From: Stakelama portus
GTDB taxonomy: Bacteria; Pseudomonadota; Alphaproteobacteria; Sphingomonadales; Sphingomonadaceae
Assembly (NCBI RefSeq): GCF_003171655.1
Contig: NZ_QFZL01000001.1
Coordinates: forward strand, 62,001-126,000
Length of the DNA stretch: 64,000 nucleotides
Direction of reading: 5' to 3'
In this document: in pieces, positions 36,162 to 44,919 of the stretch
Layout: the number at the start of each line of letters is the position of its first letter
Position numbering within the stretch: position 1 is the first letter of the stretch
Made by a program: the position numbers and the translations under genes
The notes under the pieces: generated by a model
Told to the model about the DNA's origin: nothing
The model's input: only the letters and a program-made list of their open reading frames with translations
The model's database searches: none

Positions 36162-37781
36162 ATGGACCAGAAGACCGCACCGGCGATGCGCGCCGACTTT
36201 GTCATTGTCGGTGGCGGGACGGCCGGGTGCGTCCTTGCCAACCGATTGAGCGCCTGCGGTCGATATTCGGTTATCCTGATCGAAGCCGGAGGTGCGGACC
36301 ATCATCCCTGGCTTCATATCCCCATCGGTTATGGCAAGGTGACGGGCGATCCGCGGTTCGACTGGCGTTTCAGCACCGTTCCCCAGCCGCAGCTCGATGG
36401 CCGCAGGATCGGCGTGCCGCGCGGCAAGGTGCTGGGTGGCAGCAGTGCCACCAACGGCCTGCTCTATGTGCGCGGGCAGCGCGAGGATTTCGACGGCTGG
36501 GCGGCGCAGGGTTGCACCGGCTGGGGGTATGACGATGTCCTGCCCTATTTCCGGCGCTCGGAGGATCAGCGGAACGGAGCCGATGCGTGGCATGGCGTCG
36601 GCGGACCGCTCGCGGTTCGCGACCCGGTCTCGAGTCATCCGTTGTGCGAAGCCTTTATCCGTGGTTGGGAAGCCGATGGCCTGCCGCATAGCCGCGATTT
36701 CAACGGCGCCGAACAGGAAGGCGTCGGCTATTATCAGATGACCGTTCGCGGCACGCGGCGTTGCTCCACGGCGCAGGGTTTCCTTCGCGAGGCACGCAAG
36801 CGGCCCAATCTGCAGGTGCTGACGCGGATGCGCGTCAAGCGGATCGGCTTCGACGGGCGTCGCGCCGACAGTGTCGCGGTAGAGCGCGACAGCGGGCAGG
36901 CGATGCGTATCGCCGCGGAACGCGAAGTGATCCTGACCGCCGGCGCGCTTGCTTCCCCGCAATTGCTCATGCTTTCGGGTGTGGGTCCGGCGGCGCATCT
37001 GCGCGAGCATGGTATCGACCTCCTGCGCGACGCTCCGGTCGGAGAAGGGCTGCAGGATCATCTCAACGTTCGCTGTACCTTCGAAGCGACGCGGCCGGTG
37101 ACAATCAACGATCGGCTGCGCGGGCCGGTCGGGCAAGCGATGTCGGGGCTGGAATATCTGCTGCTCGGGCGCGGGCCGTTGACGGTGGCGGCGGGCTATG
37201 CCGGGTCCTTCTATCGTGCTGACGGCTCGCGCGGCAGGCCGGACAGCCAGGCCTATCTGCTTGCCTTCAGCACGACGCCCGACGGCAGGAAACTGCGCGC
37301 GCAATCCGGGTTCATGGCATCGGCCTATCAGTTGCGGCCCGAAAGCCGTGGATCGCTGCGGCTTGCCACTGCCGATCCTGGCGAGATGCCGCTAATCGAC
37401 CCCCGCTATCTCGACAGCATCGTCGACCAGCGCGCGACCGTCGCGGCGTTGCGTCGGCTGCTTCGTGCGATGGCGCACCAGCCGATGAGCGATTTCATCA
37501 AATCATCGGACCCGCCGCTCGACAGTTCGGATGCGGAACTGCTCGCGCATGTCCGCGCGATCGCGTCGCCCGGACATCACTTCACCAGCACGTGCCGGAT
37601 GGGCGTCGGGCGCGATGCCGTCGTCGATCCGCGACTGCGGGTGAACGGGCTCGCCAATCTGCGCGTGGCGGACGCGGCAATCATGCCGTCGGTGCCATCG
37701 GGCAATACCGCCGCGCCGGTGGTGATGATCGCCGAGAAGGCGTCCGACATGATCCTCGAAGATGCAAGGAATGCGATGTGA
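36162..37781 (+). CDS. GMC-family FAD alcohol dehydrogenase
   Basis: 539 residues. The ADP-binding motif is VIVGGGTAGCVLANRLS, GMC signature 1 is around RGKVLGGSSATNGLLYVRG, signature 2 is GALASPQLLMLSGVGP, and the C-terminal active-site part is GHHFTSTCRMG then NTAAPVVMIAEKASDM. The His and following residues correspond to the catalytic pair. Related enzymes (choline, polyethylene glycol and other alcohol dehydrogenases) oxidise primary alcohols to aldehydes. The next gene is an aldehyde dehydrogenase overlapping by four bases, so the pair probably converts a primary alcohol through an aldehyde to an acid. ATG 36162 is 137 bases after the SDR stop. Confidence 0.93.
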   Translation: MDQKTAPAMRADFVIVGGGTAGCVLANRLSACGRYSVILIEAGGADHHPWLHIPIGYGKVTGDPRFDWRFSTVPQPQLDGRRIGVPRGKVLGGSSATNGLLYVRGQREDFDGWAAQGCTGWGYDDVLPYFRRSEDQRNGADAWHGVGGPLAVRDPVSSHPLCEAFIRGWEADGLPHSRDFNGAEQEGVGYYQMTVRGTRRCSTAQGFLREARKRPNLQVLTRMRVKRIGFDGRRADSVAVERDSGQAMRIAAEREVILTAGALASPQLLMLSGVGPAAHLREHGIDLLRDAPVGEGLQDHLNVRCTFEATRPVTINDRLRGPVGQAMSGLEYLLLGRGPLTVAAGYAGSFYRADGSRGRPDSQAYLLAFSTTPDGRKLRAQSGFMASAYQLRPESRGSLRLATADPGEMPLIDPRYLDSIVDQRATVAALRRLLRAMAHQPMSDFIKSSDPPLDSSDAELLAHVRAIASPGHHFTSTCRMGVGRDAVVDPRLRVNGLANLRVADAAIMPSVPSGNTAAPVVMIAEKASDMILEDARNAM

Positions 37782-39226
37782 AGCGGACATTGGAGCTCGC
37801 CAACCCCGACGCGATCTATCTGGCCGGGCGCTGGACCAGCCCGACCGGTTCCGGCCGTTTGTCGGTGATCGACCCGGCCACAGAACAGGAAGTTGCCAGC
37901 GTCGGATCGGCATCGGCGCAGGATGTTGCGCAGGCCGTGGCGAGCGCGAAGGACAGTTTCGACAGCCGGATATGGCAGGACACGCCGGTCCCCGAACGTG
38001 CACGGAAACTGCGCGTGATCGCAAACGAACTCCGCGCCCGTCACGAACAGCTTGCAGCCGCGCTGACGCTCGAAATGGGCTCGCCCTGGTCGGTCTCGTT
38101 CAACAGCACCGCCGGGCCGCCGCGCGTGTTCGACTGGTACGCCGATCTGCTCGAAGCCGATGTGACGGTCGAAAAGCGCGAACGCGCCAATGGCGAGGCC
38201 TGGACCACGCTCGATCCGGTCGGCGTGGTGGCGGCGATCGTGCCGTGGAATGCGCCGCTCAACCTGAGTGTGCTCAAACTGGCGCCCGCGCTCGCGGCGG
38301 GATGCAGCGTCGTGCTCAAGCCTGCGCCTTCGACGCCGCTCGACGCGCATCTGCTTGCCGAATGCGTCGACGCGGCGGGATTGCCGGAAGGAGTCGTCAG
38401 CATCCTGCCGGGCGGGAACGAGGCCGGCGAAGCGCTGATCACCGATCCGCGCGTCGACAAGGTGACGTTCACCGGCAGCACCGCGACGGGATGCAGGATC
38501 GCCCATGCCTGCGCCGACCGGATCGCGCGCGTCGCGCTGGAGCTGGGCGGAAAGTCCGCCGCGATCCTGCTCGACGATATGTCGATTGAAGAAACCGTCG
38601 AACGGCTGGTCCCCAGCGCGACGATGCAGGCGGGGCAGGCCTGTTCGGCACTGACGCGCGTGCTGGTCCACAGGTCGCGCCACGATGCACTGGTCGAGGC
38701 ACTCGCCGCGCGGATGCGGGCAATCCGTCTGGGCGATCCGTTTGACCCGGAAACGCAGATGGGGCCGCTCGCAATCGAGCGACAGCGCGACCGTGTCGAG
38801 GAATATATCGCGATCGGTCGTCGGGAAGGGGCGCGTGTCGTCACCGGCGGCGGTCGTCCGGCGCATCTCGATCGCGGCTTCTATGTCGAACCGACGCTGT
38901 TCGATCATGTCGACAACAGTATGCGGATCGCGCGCGAAGAGATTTTCGGCCCGGTCGTCTGCGTCATTCCCTATGACAATGAGGAACAGGCCGTGGCGAT
39001 CGCCAACGACAGCGAATATGGCCTGTATGCGAGCGTGTTCACGCATGACGACGACGCGGTCTGGCGGCTTGCCCGCAAGCTGCGGAGCGGAAACGTGGCG
39101 CGCAACGCCGTGCTCGTCGATCGCACGCTTCCTTATGGCGGCTACAAGCAATCGGGACTTGGTCGCGAAGGCGGGCTTGAGGGTCTGCGCTCGTTCCAGG
39201 AGCAGAAGGTCGTCTATCTGTCCTGA
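37778..39226 (+). CDS. NAD(P)-dependent aldehyde dehydrogenase
   Basis: 482 residues, standard class length. The catalytic residues are Cys in MQAGQACSALTRV and Glu in LELGGKSAA. Asn in VPWNAPLN stabilises the oxyanion, TFTGST is the cofactor loop, and EEIFGPV closes the site. It oxidises an aldehyde to a carboxylic acid, most likely the product of the preceding GMC enzyme. The GTG at 37778 overlaps the GMC stop (GTGA) and has AAGGA six bases upstream, which fixes the start; a longer open frame is antisense-like sequence inside the GMC gene. Confidence 0.94.
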   Translation: MKRTLELANPDAIYLAGRWTSPTGSGRLSVIDPATEQEVASVGSASAQDVAQAVASAKDSFDSRIWQDTPVPERARKLRVIANELRARHEQLAAALTLEMGSPWSVSFNSTAGPPRVFDWYADLLEADVTVEKRERANGEAWTTLDPVGVVAAIVPWNAPLNLSVLKLAPALAAGCSVVLKPAPSTPLDAHLLAECVDAAGLPEGVVSILPGGNEAGEALITDPRVDKVTFTGSTATGCRIAHACADRIARVALELGGKSAAILLDDMSIEETVERLVPSATMQAGQACSALTRVLVHRSRHDALVEALAARMRAIRLGDPFDPETQMGPLAIERQRDRVEEYIAIGRREGARVVTGGGRPAHLDRGFYVEPTLFDHVDNSMRIAREEIFGPVVCVIPYDNEEQAVAIANDSEYGLYASVFTHDDDAVWRLARKLRSGNVARNAVLVDRTLPYGGYKQSGLGREGGLEGLRSFQEQKVVYLS

Positions 39227-39231
39227 CCGGC

Positions 39232-39245
39232 TTCGCTCATTCGAT
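39232..39245 (+). promoter_or_regulatory. Inverted-repeat site 4 of the island motif
   Basis: TTCGCTCATTCGAT, fully within WTCGCYYAYNCGAW, placed five bases after the aldehyde dehydrogenase stop and 80 bases before the amidohydrolase ATG. It suggests that the amidohydrolase has its own regulated promoter. Confidence 0.55.
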
Positions 39246-39324
39246 AAGTTGGCGGGATGTGCCGCCGGGTCACGCGCAGGCGGGCCGAGTAGGATAGTGC
39301 GGACCGCGACCCAGCAAGGACCGG

Positions 39325-41016
39325 ATGACCATGCACGACCTCGTGATACGCAATGCCCTTCTCCTCGACGGCCTCGGATCGGTGCCCGAACGGCAGGATC
39401 TGGCGGTTGCCAACGGCAAGATCGTCGCGATCGGAAGCGATCTCGGCGACGCGGCCGAGACGATCGATGCCGACGGTCTGGCGCTGATGCCGGGCATCAT
39501 CGATTCGCACACCCATTATGATGCGCAGGTCACCTGGGACGCGCTATGCGATCCGTCTCCGGCGCTCGGCGTGACGACGGTGATCATGGGCAATTGCGGC
39601 TTCACGATCGCGCCCTGCCGTCCCGACGACCGGCAACTGATGATGGGCCATCTCACCCGAGTCGAAGGCATGGCGCTGGAGGCGCTGGAGGAAGGTATCC
39701 GCTGGAATTTCGAGAGCTTTCCCGAATATCTCGAAATGATCGAGCGGCAGGGCGTGGGCCCCAATATCGGCGTCTATATCGGCCATTCGGCGCTGCGCAC
39801 CTTCGTCATGGGCAAGGACGCGACCGAACGCGCGGCCAATGACGACGAGATTCAGGCGATGTGCGCGATCGTGGCGGACGCGATGGATGCCGGCGCGATC
39901 GGCTTTTCCAGCTCGGTCCATGAACAGCATGTCGGCTGGGGCGGGGTGCCGATGCCGTCGCGCCTTGCCCAGGACAAAGAGTTTCAGGCGATCGCGGCGA
40001 CTGTCGGCAGCAAGCGCAAGGGCACGCTGATGGTGGTCAAGGGTTCCAAGACCGACATCGACTGGGTCGAGCGGCTTGCCGAATGCTCGGGTCGTCCGGT
40101 GCTGGTGTCGGCGATGCGCCACCATCCGGCGGCACCGAACAAGGTGTTCGAGGATCTGGCGGCGCTGCGTAACGCGCGCGAGCGTGGCCGTCGCCTCTAC
40201 GGCCAGTGCTCCTGCATGCCGATGGCGATGGATTTCACGCTCGAAAATCCATACCCGTTCGAAGCCTATGACGCCTGGAAGCCGGCGATCGAGGCGGGCA
40301 GCGGCGAAGCCTATAAGGCAGTGCTCCGCGATCCGGCGTGGCGCGCGGCGATGAAGGAAGAAATCGCCACCAATCCGGGCATGCGCATCTTCCGCGGAAA
40401 CTGGGACACGCTGACCGTCGCCGAAGCGGCGCTGGAAAAGAATCGTGCCGCCGAGGAACGGTCGGTCGCCGAGCTCGCCGCCGAAAACGGGAAGCATCCG
40501 TTCGACCAGTTCCTCGATCTGGCGCTCGAAGAGGATCTGAAGACGCTTTACGCGACCGAATTCTCCAATTTCGACGTGCCGGCGGTGAGCCGCATCCTCC
40601 AGGACCCCGACAATCAGATTTCCCTGGGCGACGCGGGCGCGCATCTCAGCTTCCTGTGCGAGGCGGGCTATGGCCTGCATCTGCTCGGCCGCTGGGTGCG
40701 CGAGCTTGGCGTATTGTCGCTGGAAGAAGCCGCACGGCGCCTCGCCGGGCAGCAGGCAAATCTGTTCGGCATCCGCGACCGCGGCACGCTGACCGTCGGC
40801 AAGGCGGCGGATTTGCTGCTGTTCGATCCTGAAACGGTCGGCATCGGGCCCAAACAGCGGCTGCACGACCTGCCCGGTGGCGCCAACCGCCTGCGCACCG
40901 ACGCGCTCGGCGTCCATGGCGTCTGGGTCAATGGCCAACAGCTGGCGGACAGTAACGGCCCGATTTCTGCGCAGCAGCGCCTGCCGGGCAAGGTGATGCG
41001 CGACTACGCCGCCTGA
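39325..41016 (+). CDS. Amidohydrolase family protein (N-acyl-D-amino-acid deacylase-like)
   Basis: 563 residues. A small beta-sandwich start (VIRNALLLDGLGSVPERQDLAV) leads to a TIM barrel with the metal motif DSHTHYDAQ (HxH), TTVIMGNCGF, conserved His further on (SAMRHHPAAP) and the catalytic Asp in GDAGAHLSF. The C-terminal NRLRTDALGVHGVWVNGQ and YAA end is typical of the D-aminoacylase branch. It would hydrolyse an amide, cyclic amide or similar bond. In this island it could act on an amide or imide intermediate; the substrate is not predictable. AAGGAC lies about seven bases before the start; ATG 39325 or 39331 is possible. Confidence 0.87.
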   Translation: MTMHDLVIRNALLLDGLGSVPERQDLAVANGKIVAIGSDLGDAAETIDADGLALMPGIIDSHTHYDAQVTWDALCDPSPALGVTTVIMGNCGFTIAPCRPDDRQLMMGHLTRVEGMALEALEEGIRWNFESFPEYLEMIERQGVGPNIGVYIGHSALRTFVMGKDATERAANDDEIQAMCAIVADAMDAGAIGFSSSVHEQHVGWGGVPMPSRLAQDKEFQAIAATVGSKRKGTLMVVKGSKTDIDWVERLAECSGRPVLVSAMRHHPAAPNKVFEDLAALRNARERGRRLYGQCSCMPMAMDFTLENPYPFEAYDAWKPAIEAGSGEAYKAVLRDPAWRAAMKEEIATNPGMRIFRGNWDTLTVAEAALEKNRAAEERSVAELAAENGKHPFDQFLDLALEEDLKTLYATEFSNFDVPAVSRILQDPDNQISLGDAGAHLSFLCEAGYGLHLLGRWVRELGVLSLEEAARRLAGQQANLFGIRDRGTLTVGKAADLLLFDPETVGIGPKQRLHDLPGGANRLRTDALGVHGVWVNGQQLADSNGPISAQQRLPGKVMRDYAA

Positions 41017-41020
41017 GGCA

Positions 41021-41791
41021 TCAGGCGCCCGAAAATTTGGGCGCCCGCTTTTCGCGGAAGGCCTGAATGCCTTCGTGATGATCGTCGGTGCGGCTCATCA
41101 GCGGCTGCATCGCGGTCTCCGCTTCGAGGAATTCGTCGAAACTCAGGGTTTCCGCCAGCGCGAATTGTCGCTTGGCCATGCCGATCGCGAGCGATGGTGC
41201 GTCGGCGAGTTGCCGGGCAAAGGCTTGCGCGCGCGCCATCAGCGCGTCTGCCGACGTGGTTTCCAGCACCAGCCCCAGCTGCAATGCCTCTTCGGCGGGA
41301 ACCATCCGCGCCGAATAGACGATCTGCCGGGCGCGCATCGCGCCGACATATCGCCGCAGCAACCAGACCGCGCCCCCATCCGGCGCAAGCCCGATCTTGT
41401 TGAAGATCTGGGCAAATCGGGCGCGATCCGAAGCGATCACGAAGTCGCACGACAGCGCGTAGCTCCAGCCGACGCCGACGCACGAACCGTCGACTGCGGC
41501 GATCACCGGCTTGCGCAATCCCATGATCGCTCGGGATATGCGGTGAAGGCGCCGGATCTTGGTCAGCGACCAGTCGATGCCGCCGCCGCCCATTTCCTTG
41601 ACGTCCATCCCCGCGCAGAAATGATCTCCGGCGCCGGTCAGGATGACGACTTTGACCGCATCGTCCTCGGACAAGGCTTCGAACGCGACCCATAGCTGCT
41701 CGCGCATCGCGATATTGATGGCATTTCGCGCCTCGGGCCGGTCGAGCGTAACGGTGGCAATACCGTCCGCGATGTCGACTTTCACACTCAT
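41021..41791 (-). CDS. PaaG-like enoyl-CoA hydratase/isomerase
   Basis: 256 residues of the crotonase fold. The oxyanion-hole segments are HFCAGMDVKEMG and DGSCVGVGWSYALSCD. The active-site stretch reads FNKIGLAPDGGAVWLLRRYVG, with Asp in place of the hydratase Glu, matching the PaaG isomerase group more than FadB-type hydratases. It likely isomerises or rearranges an unsaturated or epoxidised CoA thioester. GAGGAAA about six bases before ATG 41791 decides the start. Its gene converges with the amidohydrolase gene (four-base gap) and diverges from the isochorismatase-like gene. Confidence 0.88.
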   Translation of the reverse strand: MSVKVDIADGIATVTLDRPEARNAINIAMREQLWVAFEALSEDDAVKVVILTGAGDHFCAGMDVKEMGGGGIDWSLTKIRRLHRISRAIMGLRKPVIAAVDGSCVGVGWSYALSCDFVIASDRARFAQIFNKIGLAPDGGAVWLLRRYVGAMRARQIVYSARMVPAEEALQLGLVLETTSADALMARAQAFARQLADAPSLAIGMAKRQFALAETLSFDEFLEAETAMQPLMSRTDDHHEGIQAFREKRAPKFSGA

Positions 41792-41872
41792 TCGGGTTTC
41801 CTCACTGACTCGCCGGCATTGAGCAATTGTGCAGCAGGACCGTCCAATCGCGAAGCCGGTCCGGGGTCGAAT

Positions 41873-41886
41873 TTCGCTTATGCGAA
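41873..41886 (+). promoter_or_regulatory. Inverted-repeat site 5 of the island motif (best copy)
   Basis: TTCGCTTATGCGAA has perfect TTCGC/GCGAA arms around TTAT. It lies between the divergent crotonase (start 41791) and isochorismatase-like (start 41964) genes and probably controls both. Confidence 0.65.
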
Positions 41887-41963
41887 GACTTGGCCGATGC
41901 CCTATGGCGCGGCTGCCGCCGGCGCGCTTTCCGGCTAATCCAACGGCAAACGAAGGAGCAAGG

Positions 41964-42551
41964 ATGGAACCGGAAGCCATAGCGATCGAGCCGTCCAGGA
42001 CGGCTCTCATCGTCATCGACATGCAGAATTTCACTGTGGCGATGGAGACCGCGCCGACTCCGGCGCCGCAGGTGCTCGATCATTGCGCCAGACTCGCGCG
42101 CGCCTGTCGCGAAGCTGGCGTGCTGGTCGTGCTGGTGCGCGTCGGGCACGCGGACAATGCGATGCCGCAGCTGGATGTGCCCTCGGAAACCAGCTTCGCC
42201 GGCGGCTTTGTCCTCACCGACGAAATGCGCGAAATCGCGCCGGAACTCGGTCCCGAGGATGGCGACGTCATCGTCGACAAATATAATTGGGGCGCATTCC
42301 ACGGGACCAATCTCGATGCGCATCTGCGTCGGCGCGGCATCGATACGCTGCTGATGACCGGGCTGGTGACGCATATCGGCGTCGATACGACGATGCGCGA
42401 AGCCTATGCCCATGGCTATGGCCAGATACTGGTGACCGACGCGGTGGCGGCAATGACGCTCGCTCAGCACGACTTCGTGCTCGAAAACATCGCGCCGCGC
42501 CTTTCGCGGTTGCGGACCACGGAGCAGGTGCTGGGTTATCTGAAGGCGTGA
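41964..42551 (+). CDS. Isochorismatase-like hydrolase with Gly at the nucleophile position
   Basis: 195 residues of the isochorismatase/cysteine-hydrolase fold. Asp19 (IVIDMQN) and Lys106 (VDKYNWGAFHGTNLD) of the triad are present. The position that holds Cys in amidases such as nicotinamidase is Gly139 (TGLVTHIGVDTTMREA), as in EntB and PhzD, which hydrolyse the vinyl ether of isochorismate without a covalent nucleophile. It may therefore cleave a vinyl-ether or related bond rather than an amide. AAGGAG six bases before ATG 41964 fixes the start. The next gene begins four bases after its stop, so the two are cotranscribed. Confidence 0.87.
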   Translation: MEPEAIAIEPSRTALIVIDMQNFTVAMETAPTPAPQVLDHCARLARACREAGVLVVLVRVGHADNAMPQLDVPSETSFAGGFVLTDEMREIAPELGPEDGDVIVDKYNWGAFHGTNLDAHLRRRGIDTLLMTGLVTHIGVDTTMREAYAHGYGQILVTDAVAAMTLAQHDFVLENIAPRLSRLRTTEQVLGYLKA

Positions 42552-42555
42552 GCCG

Positions 42556-43440
42556 TTGAAATGTCTTGCGGTATTTCCGCCGGAAGAGCCGGGCGGCACG
42601 GCCCGAGTCCGGGCGGTACCCGATCCCGGACGTCCCGCGAAAGGCGAAATCCGTGTCCGGATGCTGTTCGCAGCAGTCAATCCGGCCGACCTTCTGTCGA
42701 TCGACGGGCGCTATGCCGGCTTTGGCGAGGCTTCCCTGGTTCCGGGCGCCGAAGGCGTCGGCATGGTCGAGGAAGTGGGGCAGGATCTTTCGCCGGACCT
42801 TGTCGGCAGCCGGGTTATCCCGATGTCGCGCGGAAACTGGGCCACGCACCGGCTGCTCCGCGCAGGTGAGTTCCTTCGTGTCCCCGCCACCCTGCAGGAC
42901 AGCCAGGCGGCGTTCCTTCGGATCAACCCCGCCACCGCCGCGCGTCTGATCGAAGCGCTGGCGCTTCGCCGGGGCGATTGCCTCGTCCACAACGCTTCGC
43001 GCTCCTCGGTGGTGCGCTGGATCGACATTCTGGCCGGTGCTGCCGGAATCCGGGCGGAGGATGTCGCCGCTGCAGCGGAGGGCACTGCCGACGGCGCGCT
43101 CGATGCGCTGGCGGGGACGGCGACGGGGGAACTTGCCGCAAAGCTGCGCCCCGGCGGGCGGCTTATCGTCTATGGCCATATTTCCGGTCAGCCCTGTACC
43201 ATAGCGTCAACCTTGCTGACGGGGCGCGATCTCACGATCCGGGGCTTCAGCCTCCGGCGGACCGAGGTCGATCGCGACATGGACGATTTGCGCGCCTTTT
43301 ACGATCGGCTTGCAAAGCTGCTGGAGGCGCATCCCGAGCCGGTCGATTCGATTCATGACCTCGGTGCCGTGGATATGGCCTTAGATGCGGCGCGCCGCCG
43401 CGGTCGCAACGGCCGGGTTCTGCTTGCACTGCGCGACTGA
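42556..43440 (+). CDS. Short, diverged medium-chain reductase (enoyl reductase-like)
   Basis: 294 residues, about 30-40 shorter than typical quinone or trans-2-enoyl-CoA reductases. The N-terminal GroES-like part is recognisable (FAAVNPADLLSIDGRYAG, VPGAEGVGMVEEVG), as is NPATAARLIEALALRRGDCLVHNASRSSV. The Rossmann Gly motif that normally follows (AxGGVG) is absent, and the region is compressed before RLIVYGHISGQP. It may bind NADPH weakly or have lost activity. The TTG start at 42556 follows GAAGG by nine bases. It lies directly after the isochorismatase-like gene in the same operon. Confidence 0.72.
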   Translation: MKCLAVFPPEEPGGTARVRAVPDPGRPAKGEIRVRMLFAAVNPADLLSIDGRYAGFGEASLVPGAEGVGMVEEVGQDLSPDLVGSRVIPMSRGNWATHRLLRAGEFLRVPATLQDSQAAFLRINPATAARLIEALALRRGDCLVHNASRSSVVRWIDILAGAAGIRAEDVAAAAEGTADGALDALAGTATGELAAKLRPGGRLIVYGHISGQPCTIASTLLTGRDLTIRGFSLRRTEVDRDMDDLRAFYDRLAKLLEAHPEPVDSIHDLGAVDMALDAARRRGRNGRVLLALRD

Positions 43441-43448
43441 CGCCAAAC

Positions 43449-43462
43449 ATCGCTTACCCGAA
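43449..43462 (+). promoter_or_regulatory. Inverted-repeat site 6 of the island motif
   Basis: ATCGCTTACCCGAA, fully within WTCGCYYAYNCGAW, 80 bases before the MmgE/PrpD start and nine bases after the preceding stop. It would give the PrpD-acyl-CoA dehydrogenase operon its own control. Confidence 0.5.
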
Positions 43463-43541
43463 TTGGCGCGCGTGCTCTCGGGCGCGCGTTGACCGCGAAC
43501 CGCGTGCTTCCGATGACTTTCGCCAGACACGGAGGAAGCAC

Positions 43542-44915
43542 ATGACGATCGCGCAGCAGCTTGCGCATTATGTGGTGACGACTGACCTCACCCAAATCGA
43601 TCCGGAAGTGGTCGATCGCGCCAAGGATCTTTGCATCAGTTCGCTGGGGTCGGCAGTACTCGGCGCGCGGATGAAGGTTTCCGGCACCATGGCGCGCTAT
43701 GTCCGGGCTCAGGGCAGTACCGCCGAAGCCAGCGTGATCGGTTTTGGATTTGGTGCTTCGGCGCAGCTTGCGGCGATGCTCAATTGCGATTCCTCGCACT
43801 GCACCGAACTGGAAGATGTCGCCTGGCCGGAGGCGCAATATACCTGTTGCCTGATCCCGGCGGTCTTCACCCTCGGCGAAAAGCTCGGTTCGTCCGGGCG
43901 CGACGTGATCGAAGCGGTGATCGTCGGTTTCGAAGTCGCAGCCCGGCCGGGAATGGCGCTTTCCAACGGTGGCGCTGCGGCGCGTGGCATTCTGTCCTGC
44001 GCCAATGTGGGAACGCTGGGCGTTGCGGCAGCGGCGTCGAAACTGATGAAGCTCGACGAACAGACCACCTGCGCCGCGATCACGCTGGCAGCGTCGGTGG
44101 GGGGCGGGCTGGTGCGCCAGACCGGCTCGTCGGCGCATGTGATCGAGGCAGGGTTCACGGCGCGCGACGGGATCATGGCGGCGGAGCTCGCGGCGCTCGG
44201 TCTCGGCGGCAATCCTTCGATTCTGGAGGGCAAGGCGGGCTATTTCGATGCGCTTGGCGGCTTGCCCGATCTGGCACTGTCGCCCGGCACCGGATCGGAC
44301 CTGCGGGTCATGGCGGTCGGCCAGAAGAAATATCCCTGCTGCTACATGCTCCAGCGGATCATCGATTGCCTGAAGGACATGATCGAAAGCAACGGCATCG
44401 TGGCCGACGCGGTTGCCGAGGTGCGTGTCGAAGTGAATGCGGCCTTCCCGGCGATCATGAAATATCCCGAACCGCATGATGTCGAGGAAGCGCGCTTCAG
44501 CCTGCCGCACGTGGTTGGCGCCACGCTGGTCGGCGAGCCGATGGGCGTCAGCAGTTTTTCCGAAGCAAAGCTCCACGACCCCGCAATTCTCGCCCAGCGC
44601 GGCAAGGTGCGGATGATCGTCCATGACGAATGGGGTTATGATCAGCTCGGTGCGCACGACCGCATCACGATCGAATTGCGCGACGGCAGCAGGATCGAAG
44701 CTGTTGCGACCGTGGCTCGGGGCGATGCGTCCAATCCGCTGTCGCGTGCGGAAACGCTCGAAAAGTTCGATCGCTGCGTCGAAGGGCTGCTTGCGCCCGA
44801 AGTACAGGCTCGCGTCGCGAGCGATCTCGAAACGCTCGAAACAATTGCCGATGTGCGGCGTCTGATGCGCGATCTTGCCGAGACGACCGACGTCGCCACT
44901 GCGGAAATGGCCTGA
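43542..44915 (+). CDS. MmgE/PrpD family protein
   Basis: 457 residues, full length for the family. Signatures include SSLGSAVLGARMKVSG, the CDSSHCTELEDV stretch near residue 82, and HVIEAGFTARDGIMAAELAALG around residue 200, followed by GQKKYPCCYMLQRIID. Members include 2-methylcitrate dehydratase and cis-aconitate decarboxylase and handle dicarboxylic or tricarboxylic acids without a metal cluster. There is no prpB or prpC here, so propionate metabolism is not implied. Ribosome-binding sequence GGAGG lies about six bases before ATG 43542. An acyl-CoA dehydrogenase starts four bases after its stop. Confidence 0.88.
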   Translation: MTIAQQLAHYVVTTDLTQIDPEVVDRAKDLCISSLGSAVLGARMKVSGTMARYVRAQGSTAEASVIGFGFGASAQLAAMLNCDSSHCTELEDVAWPEAQYTCCLIPAVFTLGEKLGSSGRDVIEAVIVGFEVAARPGMALSNGGAAARGILSCANVGTLGVAAAASKLMKLDEQTTCAAITLAASVGGGLVRQTGSSAHVIEAGFTARDGIMAAELAALGLGGNPSILEGKAGYFDALGGLPDLALSPGTGSDLRVMAVGQKKYPCCYMLQRIIDCLKDMIESNGIVADAVAEVRVEVNAAFPAIMKYPEPHDVEEARFSLPHVVGATLVGEPMGVSSFSEAKLHDPAILAQRGKVRMIVHDEWGYDQLGAHDRITIELRDGSRIEAVATVARGDASNPLSRAETLEKFDRCVEGLLAPEVQARVASDLETLETIADVRRLMRDLAETTDVATAEMA

Positions 44916-44919
44916 GCGC

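Noticed and set aside
38907..38918. TGTCGACA inside the aldehyde dehydrogenase gene
   Set aside because: It is an isolated 8-mer within conserved coding sequence, without flanking palindrome extension and with no promoter context.
43542..44915. MmgE/PrpD gene as evidence for the 2-methylcitrate (propionate) cycle
   Set aside because: No 2-methylcitrate synthase, lyase or AcnD-like gene is nearby, and the family covers several other reactions.
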